Of a stretch of DNA of 19,658 nt, positions 1 through 6,051 are shown one piece after another. The stretch's first letter is position 1; each line of letters starts with the position of its first letter. The translations under genes and the position numbers were made by a program. The notes under the pieces were generated by a model. The model had not been told where the DNA came from. It saw only the letters and a program-made list of their open reading frames with translations, and ran no database searches. The DNA comes from Corynebacterium sp. (GTDB lineage Bacteria > Actinomycetota > Actinomycetes > Mycobacteriales > Mycobacteriaceae): positions 1-19,658 of the forward strand of contig NZ_JALAGU010000001.1 in assembly GCF_022712275.1 (NCBI RefSeq), written 5' to 3'.

Positions 1-147
1 ATCCCCGCCCGCCCCGAAGGGGACTCGACCTACGAGCGCCCCCCGCGTACCGAGTTCCGCTACGTCCCCGACGTCGCCGGAGACCTGGAGAAGTCCAGGG
101 TCGAGGCGAAGAAGAACAAGAAGAACAAGCAGAACAAGAAGAAGTAG
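1..147 (+). CDS. 3' end of an unidentified gene with a Lys/Asn-rich C-terminal tail
   Basis: An open frame enters the window at base 1 and ends at TAG (145-147), giving the last 48 residues of a protein. The visible part starts IPARPEGDSTYERPP, continues through an acidic/hydrophobic stretch, and ends in a low-complexity basic tail (KKNKKNKQNKKK) encoded almost only by AAG and AAC codons. Such tails often bind nucleic acid or ribosomes, but that is inference. The stop lies 6 bp from the stop of the convergent acyl-CoA ligase gene, so the two genes end tail to tail with no room for a terminator. I do not recognise the family because the conserved part is outside the window. Confidence 0.6.
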   Translation: MPARPEGDSTYERPPRTEFRYVPDVAGDLEKSRVEAKKNKKNKQNKKK

Positions 148-153
148 CCGTCC

Positions 154-2016
154 CTACTCCGGGTACAGCGACTCGATCTCGTAGCCGAAGTGCTCGGCGA
201 TGACCTTGCGCCGCAGCTTCAGCGACGGGGTGATCTCCTGGCGCTCCACCGCGAGGTCGCGCGGGAGGATCCTGTAGGTCTTGATCTGCTCCCACCGGTT
301 CAGCGTGGCGTTGAGCTCGTCGACGTAGCCGCCGATCAACCCGTGGACCTGCGGCGAAGCGACGATCTCCTTGTAACTGCCGCTGATCCCGGCCTTCTCC
401 GCCCACCCGGTGATCGCGGCCTCGTCAAGGGTGATCAGCGCACTGACGTACTTCCGGTTGTTGCCGATGACGACCATCTGGCTGGCCACCGGGCACAGGC
501 CGCGGAACGTTGACTCGATGAGGGCGGGGGCGACGTACTTACCGTTCGAGGTCTTGAACAGTTCCTTCTTGCGGTCGGTGATGCGCACCCGACCCTGGTC
601 GTCGATCTCGGCGATGTCACCGGTGCGGAAGAAGCCGTCCTCGGTGAAGACCTCGGCGGTGGCCTCCGGATTGTTGTGGTAGCCGTCCATGATCGAGGGG
701 CCGCGCAGCAGCAGCTCGCCGTCACTGTCCACCTTCGCCTCGAGACCATTGAGGGGGCGCCCCACGTAGCCGGTGCGGTACTGCGTGGGCTGGGTCAGGC
801 AGGTGCCGGCACTGGACTCGGTGAGACCGTAGCCCTCGAGCACCGGCATACCGACCGCGCCGAACCAGCGACCGATCTCGGGGTTCAGTGCGGCGGAGCC
901 GGAGATGAAGAAGCGGGCACGACCGCCGAAGCGCTCCCGGACCTTGGACAGGACGATCCTGTCGCCGAGCTTCGCCTGCCAGCGGGTGAAGGCGCTGGCG
1001 TGTCCGACCCCGTGGTCCGCGTCGAAGACGGTGCCGCCCTTCTCCACTGCCCACCGGTACAGCTTCTCGGTGACGCCGCCCTTGTCGACCATGGCCGCCT
1101 CGACGCCGTTGTAGGCCTTCTCGAAGACGCGTGGGGCGGACGCCATGAATGTCGGCTTCACTTCCGCAAGGTTGTCGACGATCCTCTCGATCCGGCCGTC
1201 GACGGCGGTCTCGAATCCGAAATGCAGTGGCAGCACCATGAACAGCTTGCCCATGACGTGCGCCAGTGGCAGCCACAGGAACTGCTTGTCGTCGATGGTC
1301 AGGAGTTCGTCGCCGGCGGCCCTCGAGGTGGCCTCGGCGGTGTACGCCTCGAAGACCCACACCCGGTGAGGCAGTCGGACGCCCTTGGGACGCCCGGTGG
1401 TTCCCGAGGTGTAGATCAGGGTGGCCAGATGCTCCATCGTCGTGGCGTCCACCCGCTCGTCGACGAGGGCGGGGTTATCGCGCAGCGCGAGGACGCCACG
1501 GTGGCGCAGGTCGATCATGGTGAGCACCCAGGAGGTGTCGGAGCCCTCGGGGATGCGGCCGGTCATCAGGACGACGTGCTCGACCTTGGGCAGCTGGTCG
1601 CGCAGGTCGGAGACCTTGGCGAGCTGCTCGGCGTCCTCCACGAAGACGACCTTCGCATCGGAATCGTCGAGGATGAACTGCACGTCGTCGGCGATGCTGG
1701 TGGGATAGACGGTGACGGTGGCCGCCGAGGCGTCCATGATCCCGTAGTTGGCCAGGACCCACTCGAAGCGGGTCGTGCTGGCGATGGCGACGCGGTCCTC
1801 GGGCTGTACATCGAGCGTGATGAGACCTGCGCCGACCTCTGCCGCCTGGATGCCGAGCTGTTCCCAGCTGACGACGTCCCAGGTGCCGTCCTCGGTCGGG
1901 AAGCTGTAGGCGCGACGGTCCGGCGTGGCGGCGACGCGACGACGGAGCATATGGCCGACGGACTGCACGGCGGGGTCGAGTTCGACGGTCGAGGTGCTGG
2001 AACTGGCGGTGGTCAT
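154..2016 (-). CDS. fadD15: Long-chain fatty acid-CoA ligase (AMP-forming), FadD15-like
   Basis: ATP-dependent activation of fatty acids to acyl-CoA via an acyl-adenylate, at the cytoplasmic face, feeding beta-oxidation or lipid synthesis. The 620-residue product shows the ANL superfamily signatures in order: the P-loop YTSGTTGRPKG from Y202, the GYGLTES adenine/Mg motif with Glu at about 400, the RTGD motif with its Asp, the DRKKELFKTSNGKY hinge and the catalytic Lys near 493. Length matches mycobacterial FadD15-type ligases (about 600 aa). I place the start at the second of two adjacent ATGs (2016) because GAAGGGA lies 6 nt upstream. The frame stays open to 2118, but that extension is Cys/His/Pro-rich and lacks family character. 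A -10-like TACAGT (2076-2071) and a GlxR-like palindrome precede the gene. It is divergent from the hydrolase at 2180. Exact chain length specificity cannot be read from sequence. Confidence 0.9.
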   Translation of the reverse strand: MTTASSSTSTVELDPAVQSVGHMLRRRVAATPDRRAYSFPTEDGTWDVVSWEQLGIQAAEVGAGLITLDVQPEDRVAIASTTRFEWVLANYGIMDASAATVTVYPTSIADDVQFILDDSDAKVVFVEDAEQLAKVSDLRDQLPKVEHVVLMTGRIPEGSDTSWVLTMIDLRHRGVLALRDNPALVDERVDATTMEHLATLIYTSGTTGRPKGVRLPHRVWVFEAYTAEATSRAAGDELLTIDDKQFLWLPLAHVMGKLFMVLPLHFGFETAVDGRIERIVDNLAEVKPTFMASAPRVFEKAYNGVEAAMVDKGGVTEKLYRWAVEKGGTVFDADHGVGHASAFTRWQAKLGDRIVLSKVRERFGGRARFFISGSAALNPEIGRWFGAVGMPVLEGYGLTESSAGTCLTQPTQYRTGYVGRPLNGLEAKVDSDGELLLRGPSIMDGYHNNPEATAEVFTEDGFFRTGDIAEIDDQGRVRITDRKKELFKTSNGKYVAPALIESTFRGLCPVASQMVVIGNNRKYVSALITLDEAAITGWAEKAGISGSYKEIVASPQVHGLIGGYVDELNATLNRWEQIKTYRILPRDLAVERQEITPSLKLRRKVIAEHFGYEIESLYPE

Positions 2017-2040
2017 CATGGGTCCCTTCATGGGGCTCGG

Positions 2041-2054
2041 GCCGGGCGCCCGGC
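2041..2054. repeat. 14-bp perfect GC palindrome in the fadD15 leader
   Basis: GCCGGGCGCCCGGC is its own reverse complement. It falls between the proposed fadD15 -10 element and the ribosome-binding site, within a 5' leader of roughly 50 nt. It could form a small structure or cruciform, or be chance in GC-rich DNA. Confidence 0.4.
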
Positions 2055-2057
2055 GCT

Positions 2058-2073
2058 GGTGATGTGCCTCACT
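2058..2073. promoter_or_regulatory. GlxR (CRP-like)-type site upstream of fadD15
   Basis: GGTGA-TGTGCC-TCACT matches 8 of the 10 fixed positions of the corynebacterial GlxR/cAMP-CRP consensus TGTGA-N6-TCACA. It overlaps the -10-like TACAGT (2076-2071, minus strand) of fadD15, so binding there would be expected to repress. Assignment rests on motif likeness only. Confidence 0.45.
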
Positions 2074-2076
2074 GTA
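2071..2076 (-). promoter_or_regulatory. Putative -10 element of fadD15
   Basis: TACAGT on the minus strand fits the actinobacterial TANNNT -10 pattern and would start transcription near 2064, giving a leader of about 50 nt with a Shine-Dalgarno site (GAAGGGA, 2029-2023). No clear -35 is visible. Confidence 0.35.
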
Positions 2077-2154
2077 GCAAACAAAACATGATGCAGCGCA
2101 CAGGTTTCCGACATTCACCTCAAGATGCCGAACTGCCGTTCATTCCACTGCTCC

Positions 2155-2170
2155 GGTGACCTGTGTCACC
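2155..2170. promoter_or_regulatory. GlxR-type palindrome upstream of the hydrolase gene
   Basis: GGTGAC-CTGT-GTCACC is a perfect 6-4-6 inverted repeat that also reads GGTGA-N6-TCACC, 8 of 10 fixed positions of the GlxR consensus. It ends 9 bp before the ATG at 2180 and directly abuts an alternative ATG at 2171. Its centre lies 97 bp from the similar site at 2058-2073, so each divergent gene has one. Confidence 0.5.
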
Positions 2171-2179
2171 ATGGGGGCC

Positions 2180-3250
2180 ATGACTGAATCTGACATCACT
2201 GTCGCCGTCCTCGGCACCGGCGCCGGCACCACCGGCGTCATCACCCTGGACCGGCCCCGCGCCCTCAATGCCCTGAACCTCGCCATGATCCGTGGCATCG
2301 CCGCCGCCCTCGAACGCTTCGCCACGGATGACGGCATCCGGCAGGTTCTCATCCGGTCGGCGTCCCCGAAGGCCTTCTGCTCGGGCGGGGACGTGCGCTC
2401 GGTGCGGGAGAGTGACCTGGCGGGGGATCGGGAGCAGGGGGACGCGTTCTTCCTCGAGGAGTACGACGTCAACCATGCGATCGCCACCTTCCCCAAGCCC
2501 GTCATCGTCCTGCTCGACGGGATCACCATGGGCGGCGGCATGGGGGTGTCCATGCATGCGACGCACCGCGTCATCACCCCGAAGACCTGGGCGTCGATGC
2601 CGGAGGCGGCCATCGGGTTCATCACCGACGTCGGTATCTCCCACGTCTTCACCCACCTGCCGACGCAGTCGGAGGAGGGGAGCCCTTCCCTGGAACTCGG
2701 ACTGTGGCTCGCCGCGACCGCCTACCGACTGACCGCAGGTGATCTGCTGTGGACCGGGCTGGCCACCCACCTGGTGGCTGACGCCGACACCTTCGCCGAC
2801 CTGCTTTTCGCCGAGGGTGCGGACGCGGCCTTCGCCAGCGCGGTCCACGGGTCGGAGTACCCGGAGTCTGCACTGTCGGACATGGCAGGACGCATCGTCG
2901 AGATCATGGGCGGTCTCCAGTGGCAGGAGATCGCCACCCGCCTTCAGGACGACACCGATGCCACCGCGTCGCTGACCCGGGAACTCCTGGCACCGGCGAG
3001 CCCGAGCTCCCTGGAGGCGATGGCCGCGCTGCTGGAGTACTCGTCGCGACACACCCTGCGCGAAGCGCTGGACGCGGAGTTCGCCCTGGGCTGCCGTGCC
3101 CGGCAACTGCCAGATTTCGCGGAAGGTGTGCGGGCAGTGCTCGTCGACAAGACGAAGGACGCCGCCTTCGTCCCCGCGACACTGGCGGAGATCGGAGACG
3201 GCGTCCGTGCGGAGATCCGGGCTGTGCTCGATGAGCTGCCGGAGCGCTGA
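2180..3250 (+). CDS. 3-hydroxyisobutyryl-CoA hydrolase / enoyl-CoA hydratase family protein
   Basis: A 356-residue crotonase-fold enzyme of the longer HIBYL-CoA hydrolase (ECH_2) group, acting in valine breakdown by thioester hydrolysis of 3-hydroxyisobutyryl-CoA, or as an EchA9-like enzyme. It shows the oxyanion-hole strand FCSGGDV, the GGGMGVSMHATHR segment, and the MPEAAIGFITDVG motif with Glu142 and Asp150, the same E-to-D spacing as the catalytic pair of human HIBCH. The length fits hydrolases better than 260-residue simple hydratases. The start is uncertain: ATG at 2180 follows GGGGG very closely, while ATG at 2171 abuts the palindrome. It is divergent from fadD15, which suggests acyl-CoA metabolism, and it converges on the PAP2 gene with a 12-bp gap and no terminator. 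Confidence 0.85.
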   Translation: MTESDITVAVLGTGAGTTGVITLDRPRALNALNLAMIRGIAAALERFATDDGIRQVLIRSASPKAFCSGGDVRSVRESDLAGDREQGDAFFLEEYDVNHAIATFPKPVIVLLDGITMGGGMGVSMHATHRVITPKTWASMPEAAIGFITDVGISHVFTHLPTQSEEGSPSLELGLWLAATAYRLTAGDLLWTGLATHLVADADTFADLLFAEGADAAFASAVHGSEYPESALSDMAGRIVEIMGGLQWQEIATRLQDDTDATASLTRELLAPASPSSLEAMAALLEYSSRHTLREALDAEFALGCRARQLPDFAEGVRAVLVDKTKDAAFVPATLAEIGDGVRAEIRAVLDELPER

Positions 3251-3262
3251 GCTTCCGAGGTG

Positions 3263-4159
3263 CTAGGCGGCGCCCTTCTCGGAGAGCTGGGTGACGATCC
3301 GGGGATCGAGGTGCCGGGCCAGGTAGGCCCGCCAGGCCATCCGCAGCAGCCAGGTCAGGATGAAGCCGGCGAGGAGGGTGACCAGGCCGCCGACGATGTC
3401 GAGCAGGTAGTGGTTCGCGGTGCCCATCACCACGAAGTAGGTGAGGACTGGGTACAGGGCGCCGAGGACGCGCACGATGTGGTTCTTCGTGTACATCACG
3501 ATGACGATGCCGCAGAAGGTCGCCCAGGCGCAGTGCAGTGACGGCATGGCAGCGAACTGATTCGAGATGTTGTCCGAGGCCGGGGTGCCGGACTCCGGCC
3601 ACCAGCCCCACGAGCCGGTCTTCGCCATGATGTCGACGAAACCTTCGTTGCCGAACATCCGCGGCGGCGCGGTCGGCAGGGTGTAGAAGCCGACGAGGGC
3701 CAGGCAGGTGGTGAGGATCAGGACGGTGCTGGTGAAGCGGTAGTGACGGTGGTGCTTCACATAGAGCCAGACCAGCGTTCCCGGTGTCACGACGAAGTGG
3801 AGCGACGCATAGACCACCGCGCATACCGCCGCCACCGAGGGCGTGTTGTCCAGGAAGGTGTTGAGCCCACGCTCCCAGGCCAGACCGAGCTTGTCCTCGA
3901 CGTCGAGGATCCACTGGCCGTTGGAGAAGGCCTTCTCCTCGACATCGTGGACGCCGTTGCGGATCAGCGAGTACACGGCGTAGATGCCGTAGATCATCGC
4001 GATCTCGAACCACCAGCGCGGCTTGACGAGGTAGTTGAGAATCCGGACGGGCAGGCCGCTGAGACGGACCGAGGAGGTGACCGACGCAGTCCCGTCAGTC
4101 GCTGCCCGGTCGGTCACGTCGACGGCGCTGTCTTCGCCGACATTTCTCATGGTTGTCAC
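3263..4159 (-). CDS. PAP2-superfamily (IPC-synthase/AurI-like) integral membrane phosphatase
   Basis: A 298-residue multi-pass membrane protein with a hydrophilic N-terminus of about 50 residues, then roughly six hydrophobic segments. The phosphatase signature is present as AMPSLHCAWA with His209, and GTANHYLLDIVGG with His250, corresponding to the two catalytic histidines of the PAP2 fold. The arrangement with the preceding TLPTAPPRMF segment resembles the PAP2_3/inositol-phosphorylceramide synthase-like group, which dephosphorylates or transfers lipid head groups at the outer membrane face. Start chosen at GTG 4159 because a strong purine tract (GGAGGAGG) lies about 9 nt upstream; ATG 4150 is an alternative. 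A -10-like TATATT lies upstream at 4223-4218. The substrate cannot be assigned; a role in phosphatidylinositol or mycolate-lipid metabolism is possible in this genus. Confidence 0.85.
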   Translation of the reverse strand: MTTMRNVGEDSAVDVTDRAATDGTASVTSSVRLSGLPVRILNYLVKPRWWFEIAMIYGIYAVYSLIRNGVHDVEEKAFSNGQWILDVEDKLGLAWERGLNTFLDNTPSVAAVCAVVYASLHFVVTPGTLVWLYVKHHRHYRFTSTVLILTTCLALVGFYTLPTAPPRMFGNEGFVDIMAKTGSWGWWPESGTPASDNISNQFAAMPSLHCAWATFCGIVIVMYTKNHIVRVLGALYPVLTYFVVMGTANHYLLDIVGGLVTLLAGFILTWLLRMAWRAYLARHLDPRIVTQLSEKGAA

Positions 4160-4217
4160 TACGGGGCTTCCTCCTCCACGTGGACGGCCCGCGACGAGGA
4201 GGCGTGCGGAACCGATC

Positions 4218-4273
4218 AATATACCCCGCGCACTTTACGGCAGTCGGGCCGACATATCCAGTACGCCGGATAT
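4218..4273 (-). promoter_or_regulatory. Putative PAP2-gene promoter with an upstream dyad
   Basis: The 140-bp gap between the PAP2 start and the ribM stop holds TATATT (4223-4218, minus strand) as a plausible -10, and upstream of it an imperfect dyad ATATCC-N8-GGATAT (4254-4273) that continues partly into the spacer. The dyad would be centred about 50 bp upstream of the transcription start and looks like an operator for an unidentified regulator. No clear ribM terminator is seen here. Confidence 0.35.
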
Positions 4274-4299
4274 TCATGTTCCCTAGTCAACGGGGTTCG

Positions 4300-5097
4300 T
4301 CAGCCTTGGTGACTTGCATTCACCCCAGTTGTTCCGGACGCGCGGGACGCGGTGGCGGGGACTGTCGACGGCCCCTCGACCCTTTCGCGCGCCTGAGTCT
4401 CACGCTGCACCTTCAGCCACACCGCGAAGCCCCAGATGACGAACGCGGCGTACACGAGGTAGAGCACTGCGCTGGGGTAGTAGCCCGCCGAGAACAACAG
4501 AGGGACGCCGACCAGGTCGACGGCGATCCAGATGAGCCAGAACTCGGTCCAGCCGCGGGCCATGCCGAGGGTGGCGAGCAGGGAGCCGGTGAAGATCCAG
4601 GCATCCGACCAGGGGCCCCAGGAACCGAGGGTCGAGAAGATCCAGGCGAAACCGCAGGTGCCGACCACGGCGACGACGAGCATGAACAGCCGTTCCTTCG
4701 CCGAAGCCCAGTGCGGTTGGACGGCCTCGTAGGTGGTGGCCGGCTCGGTGACGATGGAGCGGGAGGGGGCGGTCTGCTCCGGTTCCCGCATCCCGGCCGT
4801 CTTCGCCTTCTGCCACTGGTACCAGCCGTAGGTGCTGACGATGAGGAACATGACCTGGCGTCCGGCCTGTCCGTAGAGGTCCAGGTCCTGGGGGGTGTGG
4901 AAGACACCGCCGAGGAAAACGGTGAACAGCAGGACATTGCCGATGATGCCGACGGGCCAGGCCCAGACGACGCGGCGCATGCCGCCGACCGCTGAGGCGA
5001 TGCCGAAGCCGTTGCCGATGATCTCACGCCAGAGGATGGCGGTGTCGCCGATGGTCCACTGTGCGTCGAGTAATGAGGTGAACAATGATCCGGACAT
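4300..5097 (-). CDS. ribM: Riboflavin transporter of the PnuC family (RibM/PnuX)
   Basis: A 265-residue polytopic membrane protein of the PnuC family, which moves vitamins by facilitated diffusion coupled to intracellular phosphorylation. Family marks are the YGWYQW segment near residue 90 and the C-terminal WTEFWLIWIAVD...Y...LYLVYAAF helices. A hydrophilic loop of about 35 residues separates the helices near residues 98-130, and the C-terminus is a Ser/Thr/Ala-rich cytoplasmic tail. PnuC proteins may carry nicotinamide riboside, thiamine or riboflavin; the FMN riboswitch directly upstream makes riboflavin much the most likely substrate, as for corynebacterial RibM. ATG 5097 is preceded by AAAGG (5113-5109) 11 nt upstream. 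No other riboflavin gene is adjacent, so this is a stand-alone uptake unit. Confidence 0.9.
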   Translation of the reverse strand: MSGSLFTSLLDAQWTIGDTAILWREIIGNGFGIASAVGGMRRVVWAWPVGIIGNVLLFTVFLGGVFHTPQDLDLYGQAGRQVMFLIVSTYGWYQWQKAKTAGMREPEQTAPSRSIVTEPATTYEAVQPHWASAKERLFMLVVAVVGTCGFAWIFSTLGSWGPWSDAWIFTGSLLATLGMARGWTEFWLIWIAVDLVGVPLLFSAGYYPSAVLYLVYAAFVIWGFAVWLKVQRETQARERVEGPSTVPATASRASGTTGVNASHQG

Positions 5098-5110
5098 GAG
5101 GTGTCCAGCC

Positions 5111-5236
5111 TTTCTCTCCCGTCCGGACTGTGACCGTCGGCTCCGGAATCACACCGGATCTGCTGGACCCACCTGGTGGAGGTGGCGCTCGCGGGCTTTC
5201 ACCGCCGGTGGGGAATTCCACCCCGCCCTGAGAATC
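5111..5236 (-). ncRNA. FMN riboswitch (RFN element)
   Basis: Read on the minus strand, the stretch carries the conserved RFN blocks in order: TTCTCAGGGCGGGGTG, the CCCACCGGCGGT segment, AGCCCGCGAGC, GCAGATCCGGTG, GATTCCGGAGCCGACGGT and ACAGTCCGGACGGGAGAGAA. The terminal TTCTC (5234-5230) and GAGAA (5116-5112) pair as P1. The ribosome-binding AAAGG of ribM (5113-5109) overlaps the 3' strand of P1 by two bases, and the ATG follows at 5097 with no terminator hairpin or U-run between. FMN binding therefore probably hides the start site from ribosomes rather than ending transcription; this mechanism is inference. A -10-like TAACGT (5255-5250) lies just upstream. Confidence 0.95.
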
Positions 5237-5249
5237 TGTACGGGTGGTT

Positions 5250-5255
5250 ACGTTA
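5250..5255 (-). promoter_or_regulatory. Putative -10 element of the riboswitch-ribM transcript
   Basis: TAACGT on the minus strand would start transcription near 5243, about nine bases before the aptamer P1 helix. The -35 region has no strong match. Confidence 0.4.
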
Positions 5256-5317
5256 CACCGTCCGGTGGGGCGCGTCAGTGAAAGAACCGGGCAGAAAGAA
5301 AGGCCCGCACAGAAGAA

Positions 5318-5349
5318 ACCGGAGGAGCGGCTCTCTCCGCTCCCCCGGT
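5318..5349 (-). terminator. Hairpin terminator downstream of the MMPL-TetR operon
   Basis: Arms 5318-5330 and 5337-5349 pair over 13 positions with a single A-C mismatch, around a 6-nt loop (5331-5336). On the minus strand the hairpin is followed by TTTCTTCTG, a moderate T-tract, and it lies 21 bp after the TetR stop codon. This fits an intrinsic terminator for transcripts coming from the exporter and regulator genes. It also separates them from the ribM promoter. Confidence 0.7.
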
Positions 5350-5370
5350 CAGGATCGTCCGTGGTGCCTG

Positions 5371-6051
5371 CTACCCGCCGAAGCCGGTGCGCAGCAGCCG
5401 GAAATTACGGTCGAGCCGGGAGGACGCGTCCTGTGCATCGTCCTCGCCGAGCCATGCCCAGGGCGGCATCTGCGTGCAGCTGCCGGCGACGGTGTCGCGT
5501 CGGGTGGGCTCCACTGCCAGGGCTCCGGCAGCCAGCGAGGAGAGGAGCAGCATCGCCATACCCTGCCGGGTCAACCCGTGTCCGGGACGACCGTAGAGGG
5601 TCTCCAGCAGTCCGTCGGCGACGTGCCGGACCAGAGCCTTGTCCCGTGAACCGGTGGTCATGTGGAGCTGCTCACCGATGGTCATGAGGTTGAGCAGGGA
5701 ACCGGGGTTCTCCGGGTCGTCCTCCGGGTGGCTGCCGCCGCCGATACGGTCACCGATGAGACGGTGCATGGTGTCCAGCGGGTGTTCACCCTCGGGAGCC
5801 AGCTCCACCTGGTGACACCATTCGTTGAAGGTGTCCTCGATGAAGAGGAGCAGGGCGTCTTCGCGACGCGGGAAGTAGTTGTGGAAGGTCCGGGTGGACA
5901 CTCCCGCCTTCTCCGCGATCGCGGCGACAGTCATGTTCTCGGTGCCCTCGGCGAGAAGCAGTTCGGCGGCGGCCCGGGACAGCGCACGTCGGGTCTCCTC
6001 CTTCTTCTGCTCCCGGAGTGACAGCACGGGTTCATGAGTCTTTTCAGACAC
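5371..6051 (-). CDS. TetR/AcrR family transcriptional regulator
   Basis: A 226-residue regulator with a TetR-type N-terminal helix-turn-helix at about residues 12-66 (…TVAAIAEKAGVSTRTFHNYF…, including the typical F-x-N-Y-F-P-R-R-E-D end) and a helical ligand domain behind it. The start is the GTG at 6051, whose bases overlap the stop of the MMPL gene by 8 bp, pointing to translational coupling. A longer reading frame upstream is only the exporter's C-terminus in another frame. As the last gene of the operon it probably autoregulates by binding the tandem TTGCAC-type dyads (8461-8496) before the exporter; this is inference. The inducing ligand is unknown. A hairpin terminator follows. Confidence 0.9.
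   Translation of the reverse strand: MSEKTHEPVLSLREQKKEETRRALSRAAAELLLAEGTENMTVAAIAEKAGVSTRTFHNYFPRREDALLLFIEDTFNEWCHQVELAPEGEHPLDTMHRLIGDRIGGGSHPEDDPENPGSLLNLMTIGEQLHMTTGSRDKALVRHVADGLLETLYGRPGHGLTRQGMAMLLLSSLAAGALAVEPTRRDTVAGSCTQMPPWAWLGEDDAQDASSRLDRNFRLLRTGFGG

Noticed and set aside
676..2091. Long + strand open frame (471 codons) opposite fadD15
   Set aside because: It mirrors the ligase in an antisense frame, is full of Gly/Asp/Val/Arg, and shows no family motif; long antisense frames are expected in GC-rich DNA.
2904..4013. Minus-strand open frame (369 codons) across the PAP2 gene and hydrolase 3' end
   Set aside because: It is the PAP2 gene in another frame, Arg/Pro-rich, without motifs.
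4308..4324. GGTGA-N7-TCACC inverted repeat resembling a GlxR site
   Set aside because: The spacer is 7 rather than 6 and it lies inside the 3' coding end of ribM, not near a promoter.
5098..5370. Small reading frames across the riboswitch region
   Set aside because: The stretch is accounted for by the FMN riboswitch, its promoter and the TetR terminator; the frames lack start signals.
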